From the NCBI RefSeq assembly GCF_000197735.1, contig NC_014550.1, positions 1,302,001 through 1,366,000 on the forward strand: a stretch of DNA of 64,000 nucleotides, read 5' to 3'. The notes under the pieces are model-generated. The model worked only from the letters and a program-made list of their open reading frames with translations. It did not search any database and had not been told where the DNA came from. The DNA is from Glutamicibacter arilaitensis Re117 (GTDB lineage: Bacteria; Actinomycetota; Actinomycetes; Actinomycetales; Micrococcaceae). This document shows positions 44,408 through 53,225 of this stretch, piece by piece; within the stretch, counting starts at the first letter, position 1, and the number at the start of each line of letters is the position of its first letter. The position numbers were made by a program, and so were the translations under genes.

Positions 44408-47400
44408 AGGACTCTGGGCCAGATTATGCGGGATGTGGATCATTCGCGGCTTACCGTGTTTTGAGATAATTGCACGCCAATAGTCTCCTGAGTGAGCACT
44501 GGACCCTTGGGGAATCGCAGGCCAATTCATCGGCTGCAGATCTTGTGGATGCGTAGCTTCGACAACGACCACCTGCCGATCATCGAGCCCCACGGAGCTC
44601 ATGCCCAAGTCGAATGCCAGACGGCTCGAAGGCGGCACGCACAAAACCACATTGAGTCCTGCTGATCTCAGCACTTCCAACAGCGAGGGCAACCGGGAAT
44701 CGTTGGTGGCTTCAAGGAATAGACACAGCAACTTTTCGCGAGCAGAGTTTGGTCCTTCGCGCAGAGTCCGGACAAAATTCTCCAAGTCAGTTAGCCCGCT
44801 TAGCTGCAAGCCATTCCAACGCTGGGCCAGAGCGACAGAAATCCGTAGGCGCTGTTGCACGTCAGGACAGAGCAAAATAACGCATTGGCTCATTGGCCGC
44901 GAAACCACTGCGCCATCGAACGGCGCATACCCCAGAAGATTTTGCGGCTCTGTTCCTGCACCCAGGGTGGCATCATCAGATGGTGTAAGTTGCAGCCAAG
45001 TACTACTGGCGGCTTCAGCCGCTTGAACCCGAGTGAGCTGAAAGACTTGGGGTGGATGTCCAGAACTTATCCTGACCCCTCGGCCCGGTAAAGGTGAACA
45101 AGTTGGGATTTTGGGCCAGATCATCCTTAACGACTCGGTGGCATTGAATGGGAAGAACCACTGCTCAGTGCATAGCCCGGTGGATTTCAACGTGTTTTGG
45201 TCGCGGTCTACAGCACATAGCACCAGGGGAGAACCGGCGCCTCCGAAGCGCAGCAACGAGCCGAGGGCCTCGTCCAATCGCTGAAAATGTTGTGGATGAA
45301 TATTGGACTGCAACTGTGCCAGTGAATGAACAATAATGATCAGCGACGGGTCTTGCGGCATGGATTCCAAGAAGTCGACAGCGTCGAGAAAGCTATAAAG
45401 ATCTTCGCCTGTAACGACCCTGAGATTTCCAGTGGTGCCCTGAATCGGCGCTGGCCCGAAACAAAGTATTTTCCTTGGGGAATTGGCCAACGAGGCAAAT
45501 AATTCGCTGGCGCCTGCTTCGGGCAGGCCGCAGATTAGTATCGAACGTGAACGAGCCCGGTCAATGACTAATGGTTCGAGCCGTGCCCTGTGCAGATTAT
45601 CAACGACACCGCAGTACAGTGCTCCGCGCTCGATTCCTTCCCAAGTTTCAGGGGGCTGGGCCGATTCTCCAGGCAACGGTAGCGGCTGTGCAAAACCAGA
45701 TACCGGCCGTACTGTCGATTCCCACTTCGAGGCAAGTTCCGCCGCATGCGCTCGCAACGGATCGCTCGCCATGGGGACGAAGGCTTTTTCGAATCTGCAC
45801 AAGGACATCAAACTAAGATCATGGCGGTTGCGCTCGAAGAGTTCGCCGTGCAAGGGCGGTTCAATGGCCAGACTGCACTGCATATTTCGAGTGGGCTTAG
45901 TTGCGCTCTTGACGATGGCCTGTCCAGGTTCGATGAGCTTGGACGCTGCGGTGGAGCCGACCAGCTCTACAGACTCACTTTGATCGTTGACCCTCAAAGC
46001 GATAGTCGTGTTCAAGTTTGCCCGCGTCTGGCCGGTTAAAGCGCCGGCTGGACGTTGAGTGCTGAGGATCAGATGGATTCCCAACGCTCGTCCAACGGCA
46101 GCCAATCGATCAATTCTGAGGTTTGCTTGCGGAAGAGTTTCAATGAACACACGAAATTCGTCTACGACTACCAGTAAACGCGGTAGGACATATTCGGATT
46201 CATCGAGGGCTTGGTACTCGGCAATATCGCTACAGCCATGGGATGCCAGCAGTTCTTCACGTCGACGCACCTCATGCTCGAGCTGTTCCAGCGTGCGCTC
46301 AGCCGCTGCTCCGTCCAGGTCGCTTGCGAAAAGCTGGACATGGGGCAGTGATTCATAGACGCTGAGCCCAGCGCCACCCTTGAAATCGATGAGTGCGAAG
46401 GCCAATTGGGCCGGTGAGTAGTTACGAGCGAAATCCGAAATGATGCGTCTGAGCGCTTCCGATTTGCCTGAGCCGGTAGTGCCGCATATCAAGACGTGCG
46501 GCCCATCTTCATGAAGGTCGAGAAACACCTCTTCGCCTTGATCACTCATTCCAAGATGGGCACGTACGGCTAGCGTCGGCGCTTGTGTGGAGTCCAAGTG
46601 CGAAGTAATTGAGCGTTTTTGCAGCGCTACGAGCTGGTGCACCATTTTGTCGAAGCGGGCGAGGCTCAACGGGCTCAAATTTTGCAATGCCAAACGTTCA
46701 TCAGGCAGGTGTGCCGAGACTGGGTGCGGAGCAATCCAGTTTTCCGCGCATTCGGCCGTGGCCGGCCAGATCCCCAAAACCAGGGCACCCGGGACGGGCT
46801 GGGGTGCCTGGGCAGTGACGTAGATAGTAGACAATGCGTTGTCTTCGTTCCCAAAATGCCGCGATTCTTCTGGGGCTACCAGTTGGGCTGAGGAAACATG
46901 GCGCATCAGCAACAACGAGGAGGGAAGACACCTGATACTTGGATCGATTACAAGTCGAATCCGTCCTGCATGTATTGCGGGAAGGTACCGTGCGAGTACC
47001 GAGGCGAGGATGGACCCCGCATATTGTCCCTGCGTCGTCTTCAATTGCCAGATGCCAGTGGTGCTGGGGAAAAAGACTGGTCCGTACCAAGGCGCATCCG
47101 ACTTCGGCTTTTTGAGGCTGCGGAATACTTTGCGGATTCCTTTCGGCGCTGAAGGAGCGATGTCTTGCGGAGACCATAGCCCTTTGCCCCATACCAGCGG
47201 CGGCACCTGGGCACAGGGGCGACCCAATGATGCCGAGTCCAGCTCGGAAACAAAGTACTCTCCAAGTTCGGGAGCGTAGTTCTTCCTGGCAGCAATTGCA
47301 GCAGCGCGCTGCGCTTTCGCTTCTCTTTTCCACTGGCGCCGTTCGATCAGCAACTGACCGGCAGGGACCACGCCCATCAGTGCCGAAACGCCGCTCAATA

Positions 47401-48085
47401 TGAGGAAGAGCATCGACCCGGTAACCAATGCCAGCAAGATGCCGGAGAGGATCGGTACGAAAGCAGCTAGGACCAAGGCAATCAGCCTTGCCATCTCTGG
47501 TTTGGGCGGAGCTTGGATCTCTAGTTGGTCAGGCGAGACCGAAATAGAAGATCCCTCCACCAGCGGATCGCCGATGGCAAATTCGGTGTGCCCGAGGATG
47601 AATCGCGAGCCTTGTTCTAAATCGACTGATTCGTATCGACTGCCATCGGGCATAGCGATTTGTTGATTAGCGCAGGCAGACAAATGTAGGCCCCGTGTTG
47701 TCACTGATAATTTCGCATGGACCCTGGAGACCAATGGGTCTTCCAACCACAGTGGAGCAGTTCTGCCAATAAGATGCTCGCCCTTGGACAGCGCAATCCA
47801 TGCCCCGGCATCGGGGCCGCGCCGGATATAGAGCTTGAGGCACGACGTTGCTGTCGGTGCCGAGCGCACTGGCTGCGGTAACTCGCTGAGCAACAGCCTT
47901 TCGGAGGCAGGCAGAAGCTCCAGCTCTTCTAGCCGGCACGTGCCCGAATACCACTGTTGCCCCGGGAACTGCTGTTCTAGCAATCCAGCGAGCTGCTCGC
48001 CCGAGACTCGTCCGGACATCACAAGTTCGAATTGCCGCGGATGCTGAAATTTTCGGGAAATCAGAAGTAATTCATAGCGGACCAT
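44270..48085 (-). CDS. FHA-domain FtsK/SpoIIIE-type ATPase (EssC/EccC-like)
   Basis: 1271-residue protein. Order: N-terminal ubiquitin-like-length region (1-90), FHA domain (about 95-175, with LIGRTAPLWLEDPLVSRVHAKL), two membrane helices (about 201-245), a linker, then an FtsK/SpoIIIE ATPase with Walker A GTTGSGKS at 535-542 and Walker B LLVVVDEF at 637-644 (FKGGAGL and STQRPAGAL also conserved). A further C-terminal ATPase-like module has lost its Walker lysine (GLPEAGAS), as in EccC/EssC modules 2-3. Type VII secretion would be the precedent, but no WXG100, EccB, EccD or mycosin gene is nearby. It is divergent from the Tad operon. The last 46 residues are antisense to the neighbour and look non-native. 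ATG follows CAGGAGACC. Confidence 0.85.
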   Translation of the reverse strand: MVRYELLLISRKFQHPRQFELVMSGRVSGEQLAGLLEQQFPGQQWYSGTCRLEELELLPASERLLLSELPQPVRSAPTATSCLKLYIRRGPDAGAWIALSKGEHLIGRTAPLWLEDPLVSRVHAKLSVTTRGLHLSACANQQIAMPDGSRYESVDLEQGSRFILGHTEFAIGDPLVEGSSISVSPDQLEIQAPPKPEMARLIALVLAAFVPILSGILLALVTGSMLFLILSGVSALMGVVPAGQLLIERRQWKREAKAQRAAAIAARKNYAPELGEYFVSELDSASLGRPCAQVPPLVWGKGLWSPQDIAPSAPKGIRKVFRSLKKPKSDAPWYGPVFFPSTTGIWQLKTTQGQYAGSILASVLARYLPAIHAGRIRLVIDPSIRCLPSSLLLMRHVSSAQLVAPEESRHFGNEDNALSTIYVTAQAPQPVPGALVLGIWPATAECAENWIAPHPVSAHLPDERLALQNLSPLSLARFDKMVHQLVALQKRSITSHLDSTQAPTLAVRAHLGMSDQGEEVFLDLHEDGPHVLICGTTGSGKSEALRRIISDFARNYSPAQLAFALIDFKGGAGLSVYESLPHVQLFASDLDGAAAERTLEQLEHEVRRREELLASHGCSDIAEYQALDESEYVLPRLLVVVDEFRVFIETLPQANLRIDRLAAVGRALGIHLILSTQRPAGALTGQTRANLNTTIALRVNDQSESVELVGSTAASKLIEPGQAIVKSATKPTRNMQCSLAIEPPLHGELFERNRHDLSLMSLCRFEKAFVPMASDPLRAHAAELASKWESTVRPVSGFAQPLPLPGESAQPPETWEGIERGALYCGVVDNLHRARLEPLVIDRARSRSILICGLPEAGASELFASLANSPRKILCFGPAPIQGTTGNLRVVTGEDLYSFLDAVDFLESMPQDPSLIIIVHSLAQLQSNIHPQHFQRLDEALGSLLRFGGAGSPLVLCAVDRDQNTLKSTGLCTEQWFFPFNATESLRMIWPKIPTCSPLPGRGVRISSGHPPQVFQLTRVQAAEAASSTWLQLTPSDDATLGAGTEPQNLLGYAPFDGAVVSRPMSQCVILLCPDVQQRLRISVALAQRWNGLQLSGLTDLENFVRTLREGPNSAREKLLCLFLEATNDSRLPSLLEVLRSAGLNVVLCVPPSSRLAFDLGMSSVGLDDRQVVVVEATHPQDLQPMNWPAIPQGSSAHSGDYWRAIISKHGKPRMIHIPHNLAQSPLAVRPVPEESCGLWREEHHYGGSGNHDGQYRHGRHHRDIRAEERD

Positions 48086-48333
48086 GAGGTCTCCTGAAAG
48101 TCATGGGAAAGTGTCATTTCCTATCTAAACCAGCAACTAGGCCGCAGAGGGTGCAAGAAAAACCGGTTGTGGAGAAACGAAAATTAACTATCCACAACTT
48201 CGAAAACCTCTTGAAAGCAATCTCCGAGGCAGATAGCATCCCTTGTCATACGAGTTGGCATGCTGTACCGACGACGCGCTCGCCGATAGTCCCCGGAAAC
48301 GGGATCCTCCTGTAGGAAAGCTAAAAGGAGCCA
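48086..48333. promoter_or_regulatory. Divergent promoter region of the FtsK-like and Tad genes
   Basis: 248 bases. GTTGTGGA (48166-48173) and TCCACAAC (48191-48198) form an 8-bp inverted repeat with a 17-base AT-rich spacer, a candidate operator. CTATCCACA inside resembles a DnaA box at 8 of 9 positions. AAAAGGAG supplies the ribosome site for tadA. Confidence 0.4.
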
Positions 48334-49557
48334 GTGGTGGATGCGCTGTCTATTGTCGAAGATGAAGTGCGTGAGCTCGTTAGACGCCGAGGATTGGACC
48401 CAGCCAAGCAACCCGAGAAGATCCGGTCCCTGATTGGCGACGTAGTTCGTGATTACGACGAACGCGCTTTGCTCGGGGCTGTTCCTTCACTGGGATCGTT
48501 GGAAGCCGCCCAACGGTCGGTATTCGACAATGTGGCGGGGTTTGGTGCGCTGCAACCCCTATTGGATGATCCGTCAGTTGAAGAGATCTGGATCAATTCG
48601 CCTCATCAAGTGTTTTGCGCCCGAGGCGGGCAAAGCGAACTGACACATATTCGCATGGAAACTGCCGAAATCGCAGCACTGGTAGAACGCATGCTCAAGT
48701 CTTCTGGACGGCGTTTGGACCTGTCCCAACCCTTCGTGGACTGCCAATTACCCGATGGCTCGCGTCTGCATGTCGTGATTCCAGATATCACCCACGAACA
48801 TTGGGCAATCAACATTCGCAAATTCATTGCTCGCGCAGGAAAACTGGACGATTTAGTTGACCTGGGGTCATTGAGCGAACAAGCCGCTTTGTTCCTTTCC
48901 ACCGCAATCAGCGCCGGACTGAACGTCATCGTGACCGGTCCAACCCAAGCTGGCAAAACCACCATGCTCAACTGCTTGGCTTCGGCAATCGGCCCCAGAG
49001 AACGCATCATCACCATTGAAGAAATCTTCGAGTTGAATCTTTCACTACGAGATGTCGTTGCCATGCAAACACGTCTGGCCAATCTCGAAGGCACCGGCGA
49101 AATTACCATGCGACGGCTGGTCAAAGAAGCGTTGCGGATGCGTCCAGAACGAATCATCGTTGGTGAGGTCCGAGAAGCAGAATCCTTGGATATGCTGATT
49201 GCGCTGAATTCTGGAATCGCGGGGCTTTGCACCTTGCACGCAAATTCTGCCCGAGACGCAATTACGAAAATTTGCACTTTGCCACTGCTTGCCGGGCCGA
49301 ATATCACCAGCGACTTCACCGTCAAGACGGTAGCCGCATGCATAGACCTGGTAGTTCATTGTGTTCGCGGGCCAGAGGGGCACCGCTATGTCAATGAAAT
49401 CCTCAGCGTGCGCAACCGCGTCGAGGAAGGGCAAATTGAGTCCTCGACTTTATTCGAACGGCAAACTGAACGGCTGCTTCCGGCGCGGGGAGCAGATTGG
49501 TCCCATGAGAAGTTCGATGTTGCCGGAATCAACATTGCCGAATTGATGGCGGTTTAG
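48334..49557 (+). CDS. tadA: Tad/Flp pilus assembly ATPase TadA (CpaF)
   Basis: Secretion ATPase of the type II/IV family that drives pilus extrusion, 407 residues. N-terminal three-helix region, then PLLDDPSVEEIWINSP, Walker A GPTQAGKTT, Asp box IITIEEIFEL, Walker B RMRPERIIVGEVRE and His box GLCTLHANSARDAI. GTG start with AAAAGGAG upstream. It leads tadB, tadC, a pilin and TadE/G-like genes, all closely spaced. Confidence 0.93.
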   Translation: MVDALSIVEDEVRELVRRRGLDPAKQPEKIRSLIGDVVRDYDERALLGAVPSLGSLEAAQRSVFDNVAGFGALQPLLDDPSVEEIWINSPHQVFCARGGQSELTHIRMETAEIAALVERMLKSSGRRLDLSQPFVDCQLPDGSRLHVVIPDITHEHWAINIRKFIARAGKLDDLVDLGSLSEQAALFLSTAISAGLNVIVTGPTQAGKTTMLNCLASAIGPRERIITIEEIFELNLSLRDVVAMQTRLANLEGTGEITMRRLVKEALRMRPERIIVGEVREAESLDMLIALNSGIAGLCTLHANSARDAITKICTLPLLAGPNITSDFTVKTVAACIDLVVHCVRGPEGHRYVNEILSVRNRVEEGQIESSTLFERQTERLLPARGADWSHEKFDVAGINIAELMAV

Positions 49558-49559
49558 CT

Positions 49560-50411
49560 GTGGTTGTGTTCTTTGCGCTTATGGGCGGATTAGGCATCGC
49601 GTTGATGGTTGACTGGTTGCTCTTTGCACCATGGGCAAAATCTCGAAATCGCAGTTCTGCCATCAAGAATGCTCTGCTCCATGCTGGCATGGGCAATTTG
49701 GCTCCCTCGAAGTTCATCGTGATCTGTGTCGTATGCGGAATAACGTTTACGTTGATTACCTTGGCACTGACCGCATCATGGCTCTTTGCTTTGGTCTTTT
49801 GCATTTTCGGTTCGTTTGCACCGTGGGTCTATTTAAGACACCAAGCCGCTAAGCGACAAGCCGCATTGCAAGAACAATGGCCAGAAGTGGTTGATCATTT
49901 GCGTAGCGCCATCCGGGCCGGTCTCTCACTTCCCGAAGCATTGAGTCAACTGGCAATGGTGGGTCCACAGATACTGCGCCCCTTATTCCGAGATTTCGCC
50001 TTGGACTATCGGGCAACCGCGAACTTTGCTGTCGCTCTGGACCAATTGGGCGAGCGCTTGGCAGACCCGGTGGCCGACAAGATTCTCACGACCCTGCGTA
50101 TCACGCGTGAAGTTGGTGGCACTGACCTAGGACATACGCTCACGACGCTGTCGGCATTCTTGCGCGATGACGTCAGGACACGCGGGGAACTTGCAGCCCG
50201 CCAGTCCTGGATCGTGTCGGCGGCTCGTTTGGCCGTTGCCGCGCCATGGATCCTGCTCTTGGTCCTAGGCACACAGGAAGCAGCCAAGGATGCGTATATG
50301 ACAGTTGGCGGTGTGATTGTGCTTTCGCTTGGCATGCTGGTTTCCTTCATTTGCTACCGAATCATGCTCCGCCTGGGTACCTTGCCGGTCGAAGAACGAG
50401 TGCTGGCATGA
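49560..50411 (+). CDS. tadB: Tad pilus inner-membrane platform protein TadB
   Basis: 283-residue GspF-domain protein. An N-terminal helix pair (FFALMGGLGIALMVDWLLF; FIVICVVCGITFTLITLALTASWLFALVFCIFGSFAPWVYL) is followed by the GspF region (LQEQWPEVVDHLRSAIRAGLSLPEAL...LGERLADPVADKILTTLRITREVGGTDLGHTLTTLSAFLRDD) and two C-terminal helices. GTG start two bases after the tadA stop, and the stop overlaps tadC. Confidence 0.9.
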   Translation: MVVFFALMGGLGIALMVDWLLFAPWAKSRNRSSAIKNALLHAGMGNLAPSKFIVICVVCGITFTLITLALTASWLFALVFCIFGSFAPWVYLRHQAAKRQAALQEQWPEVVDHLRSAIRAGLSLPEALSQLAMVGPQILRPLFRDFALDYRATANFAVALDQLGERLADPVADKILTTLRITREVGGTDLGHTLTTLSAFLRDDVRTRGELAARQSWIVSAARLAVAAPWILLLVLGTQEAAKDAYMTVGGVIVLSLGMLVSFICYRIMLRLGTLPVEERVLA

Positions 50412-51349
50412 GCAGCTATGCGTCGTGGGCAGCGCTTTGCGGACTAGGGCTTGGCCTGGGTCTGTGGCTGATCGTTGTCAACCTGCCGGGATGGCGCAAG
50501 ATGGCCTTCGCTGATCGGATTGCACCCCACGTTCGTGTTGGGGTGCGAAGCTCGCGCATGCTTGAAGACTCCTGGCATTCGGAATCCGGATACTCGGCAT
50601 TAGGACAGTTAGCAGCGCCGATGTTGCTACAGATCAAAAGGCTGGCAAGCCTGCATAGTCCTTCGGCGGATACACTACGCAAGCGTTTGGACGCGGCCGG
50701 ACTGGACATGAGCGTTATTGATTATCGGTCCCAAGAAATTGTCTATGCCTTGACGGGCTTGGTGGCCGGCTCTGCATTCATGGCCTTCGCCGCCATCCAA
50801 TATCGGGTGTCGTTAGTCCTATCGGTGCTGGTCGTCGTCGGTTTCGGAATTATTGGCTACGCCATGCGCGGTTGGTGGCTCGGCGAACAAATCAACCGTA
50901 GAGCTAGAAAAATACTGACTCAGTTCCCGACAGTGGCTGAAGTTCTGGCCCTGACCGTCGGTGCGGGCGAATCAACCACTGGGGCCATCGAAAGAATTTC
51001 ACGAATCTGTCATGGCGTGATCGGTGATGAATTCACGAAAACCTTGAACGATATTCACGCAGGTACACCGATGGTCCAGGCGATGCAGCACATGTCTGAC
51101 CGGATGCAGGTCGGAGCCATGACGCGATTTGTCGATGCCATTGTGGTGGCAACGGAGCGTGGCACGCCCTTGGCCCAAGTCCTCAGGGATCAAGCCCAAG
51201 ATGTTCGGGATGCTTCCAAAAGAGAGCTCATGGAAGTCGCCGGAAAACGAGAGATTTCCATGCTTGTCCCAGTCGTATTCGGGATCCTTCCACTCACCAT
51301 TGTTTTCGCGGTCTTCCCAGGCCTGGCGTTATTGGAGATGAGCTATTGA
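50408..51349 (+). CDS. tadC: Tad pilus inner-membrane platform protein TadC
   Basis: 313-residue second GspF-domain protein. N-terminal membrane helix LCGLGLGLGLWLIVVNL, a central helix pair, then QFPTVAEVLALTVGAGESTTGAIERIS and DAIVVATERGTPLAQVLRDQAQD, ending in a hydrophobic segment. ATG overlaps the tadB stop (ATGA). Confidence 0.9.
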   Translation: MSSYASWAALCGLGLGLGLWLIVVNLPGWRKMAFADRIAPHVRVGVRSSRMLEDSWHSESGYSALGQLAAPMLLQIKRLASLHSPSADTLRKRLDAAGLDMSVIDYRSQEIVYALTGLVAGSAFMAFAAIQYRVSLVLSVLVVVGFGIIGYAMRGWWLGEQINRRARKILTQFPTVAEVLALTVGAGESTTGAIERISRICHGVIGDEFTKTLNDIHAGTPMVQAMQHMSDRMQVGAMTRFVDAIVVATERGTPLAQVLRDQAQDVRDASKRELMEVAGKREISMLVPVVFGILPLTIVFAVFPGLALLEMSY

Positions 51350-51411
51350 AAGATGCCTAGAAAGCTCGAATTATTCACGGTGAAAACCATTAATTAGTTG
51401 GAAGGATCCTC

Positions 51412-51645
51412 ATGTACCGCCTACAAGAAGTGATGCTCAATCTCGTGTTGCAGATCGTTGCAACCAGTGAACAAGTCTGGGGAAGATTTGCTCCGAAATT
51501 AAAGGACAGTCGAGGAGACGTACCAGGATGGGTCATGATCACGCTCATGTCTGCACTTCTGGTTGCCGCTTTGCTCGCCATCGCAGGACCACGTTTGCAG
51601 GACCTGTTCAACCAAGCCATTGATCGAGTTTCAGGGCTGGGATAG
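51412..51645 (+). CDS. Small Flp-like pilin candidate
   Basis: 77-residue protein with an N-terminal segment, then SRGDVPGWVMITLMSALLVAALLAIAGPRLQDLFNQ, a single hydrophobic helix of the type seen in actinobacterial Flp-like pilins that follow tadC. GGAAGGA precedes the ATG. The glycine-valine processing motif is not certain and no prepilin peptidase is in the window. It is probably the major subunit. Confidence 0.7.
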   Translation: MYRLQEVMLNLVLQIVATSEQVWGRFAPKLKDSRGDVPGWVMITLMSALLVAALLAIAGPRLQDLFNQAIDRVSGLG

Positions 51646-51651
51646 GCACAT

Positions 51652-52071
51652 ATGAGAGGTAAGGCGCATTCGCGGGAAGGGCCAGATCCTATGGAACCTT
51701 TGGGTAACGAACGTGGGTCTGCCGTAGCCGAATTTGTCATGATTACAACTTTGCTTGTGCTCATCGCGATGACGCTCGTGCAACTCGCGTTGGTACTGCA
51801 CGTGCGCAACACCCTGATCGATGCGGCGTCGAACGGTGCCCACTATGGCGCCTTGGCCAACCGTTCAGCAGGCGATGCTGAAGGCAGGACTCGGACGTTG
51901 ATTACCGAAAGCCTTCATGGTGGCTTTGCCTCAGGCATCGCAGTGAGTACGACCAACATTGGCGAGAATCAGCTGGTGAACGTATCCGTTAATACGCGAG
52001 TTCCTTTGATTGGACTCCTGCCGAATGGATGGGAGCTGCACGTTGAGGGAGAAGCGGTGCGTTATGACTAG
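51652..52071 (+). CDS. TadE-like minor pilin
   Basis: 139-residue TadE-family protein: NERGSAVAEFVMITTLLVLIAMTLVQLALVLHVRNTLIDAASNGAHYGA, with the conserved RGSA-AEF start of the helix and the downstream R-T-L-DAA segment, then a beta-rich C-terminal region. It is six bases after the pilin gene and overlaps the next gene by eight bases. Confidence 0.85.
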   Translation: MRGKAHSREGPDPMEPLGNERGSAVAEFVMITTLLVLIAMTLVQLALVLHVRNTLIDAASNGAHYGALANRSAGDAEGRTRTLITESLHGGFASGIAVSTTNIGENQLVNVSVNTRVPLIGLLPNGWELHVEGEAVRYD

Positions 52072-52510
52072 CGTCCGGCACCTGGCTTGGAAGATCCGCG
52101 ACAGAGCATGCGCCGATGAACGGGGGAGCGCGATCGTGGAGTTCATCTTTGCTTCCACGGTGCTGCTGATCCCCATGGTGTATTTGATTTTGGCCGCCGG
52201 CCAGCTTCAAGGCGGAAGTTATGCCGTAGTTGGTGCCGCTGACCACGCGGCCAAAGTCTTTGCAGTTGCCCAAACACCCGCCCAAGCCAGATCCGATGCG
52301 CATGCCGTCGTACGAAGGACCATGGCCAGCTTCGGGTATGCCAACGCGAGAACTTCAATAAGTTGTGACAAGGAGTGCCTAAGTCCGGGTAGCGTTGTCA
52401 CGATCAGGGTCGAGCTAGATGTACCCTTGCCCTTTGTATCGGACTGGGTTGAAGCGTCGGCTTTCACCGTGGACTCTTCAGCTTCGCAAAGGACTGATCG
52501 ATTTGGATAG
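52064..52510 (+). CDS. TadE/TadF-like minor pilin
   Basis: 148-residue second TadE-type protein (DERGSAIVEFIFASTVLLIPMVYLILAAGQLQGGSYAVVGAADHAAKVFA) with a C-terminal domain holding two cysteines in ISCDKECLSPG. Its ATG overlaps the preceding stop. Typical actinobacterial Tad loci carry two or three such genes. Confidence 0.82.
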   Translation: MTSVRHLAWKIRDRACADERGSAIVEFIFASTVLLIPMVYLILAAGQLQGGSYAVVGAADHAAKVFAVAQTPAQARSDAHAVVRRTMASFGYANARTSISCDKECLSPGSVVTIRVELDVPLPFVSDWVEASAFTVDSSASQRTDRFG

Positions 52511-52958
52511 GCCCAAACGAACGGTACCTAGACTAGGGGATGAGGACGGACAATCCCTCGTGCTGGCCATAGGCCTGTGCGCTATTACCTTGCTGACGAT
52601 ATCGGTGGTGCTGGCAGCCAGCGCGGTCAACCTCAAGGCCCGGCAGTTGCTGTCGCTGGCCGATGGGGCGGTCGTGGCTGCCGTTGATGAATTCGAATTC
52701 GTCGCCGACGGTGGCAGGCCAAAAATTCAGCTGGAGCAACAACGCGTGCATCGAGCCGTTCAACAGTACCTTTCGGATGTCGGAGCGGCCGGCCGGGTCG
52801 ATAACTTACGTATTGCACGAGTGCAAATCATGTCTGATGGGCAAGGAGCCAGGCTCAAGCTCAGTGGGTCGGTGCAACCTCCAATCGTGGGATGGATTAT
52901 TCCAAGCGGCGTTCCCATAACTGTCGAATCAACGGCCCGAACTGTCCTGAGCAGATAA
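52503..52958 (+). CDS. TadG-like pilus-locus protein
   Basis: 151-residue protein with one N-terminal helix (EDGQSLVLAIGLCAITLLTISVVLAASAV) followed by KARQLLSLADGAVVAAVDEFE, as in TadG/Rv3655-like proteins with a DGQ-type start of the helix. The TTG start at 52503, with AAAGGA upstream, overlaps the previous stop. It ends the locus; the 267-base gap to prfB holds no evident gene. Confidence 0.75.
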   Translation: MDRPKRTVPRLGDEDGQSLVLAIGLCAITLLTISVVLAASAVNLKARQLLSLADGAVVAAVDEFEFVADGGRPKIQLEQQRVHRAVQQYLSDVGAAGRVDNLRIARVQIMSDGQGARLKLSGSVQPPIVGWIIPSGVPITVESTARTVLSR

Positions 52959-53225
52959 ATCCGTGAGGCAAACCGGTCGACGGTGACAGCGCATTCGGAT
53001 TTTCCTGTTTTCGGTAGCCAAGGCCGCGGTCGCGGTATGTACCTCATCAAAATTCCCGCTAGGTAAAGCACACAGCGGTCGGTGCCGGAATTTGAGCACT
53101 CTGCTCTTGCGCGGGCCACAAGGTTCATTGCTGCGATTTCCGGTCGCAACTGTGCGTGGAGTGTACCTGCCGCGCTACGGCTGGACTCAAGGATCAACGG
53201 GTAAATGACGTAGTCTTAGAAGACC

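Noticed and set aside
48190..48198. DnaA box or replication origin at TATCCACA
   Set aside because: Only one or two near matches; no cluster of boxes and no dnaA or dnaN nearby.
48103..48315. 70-codon plus-strand ORF in the FtsK-Tad gap
   Set aside because: No family, covers the promoter and inverted-repeat region, and its composition is not coding-like.
44270..52958. A type VII secretion locus
   Set aside because: No WXG100, EccB, EccD, EccE or mycosin genes were found; only the ATPase resembles this system.
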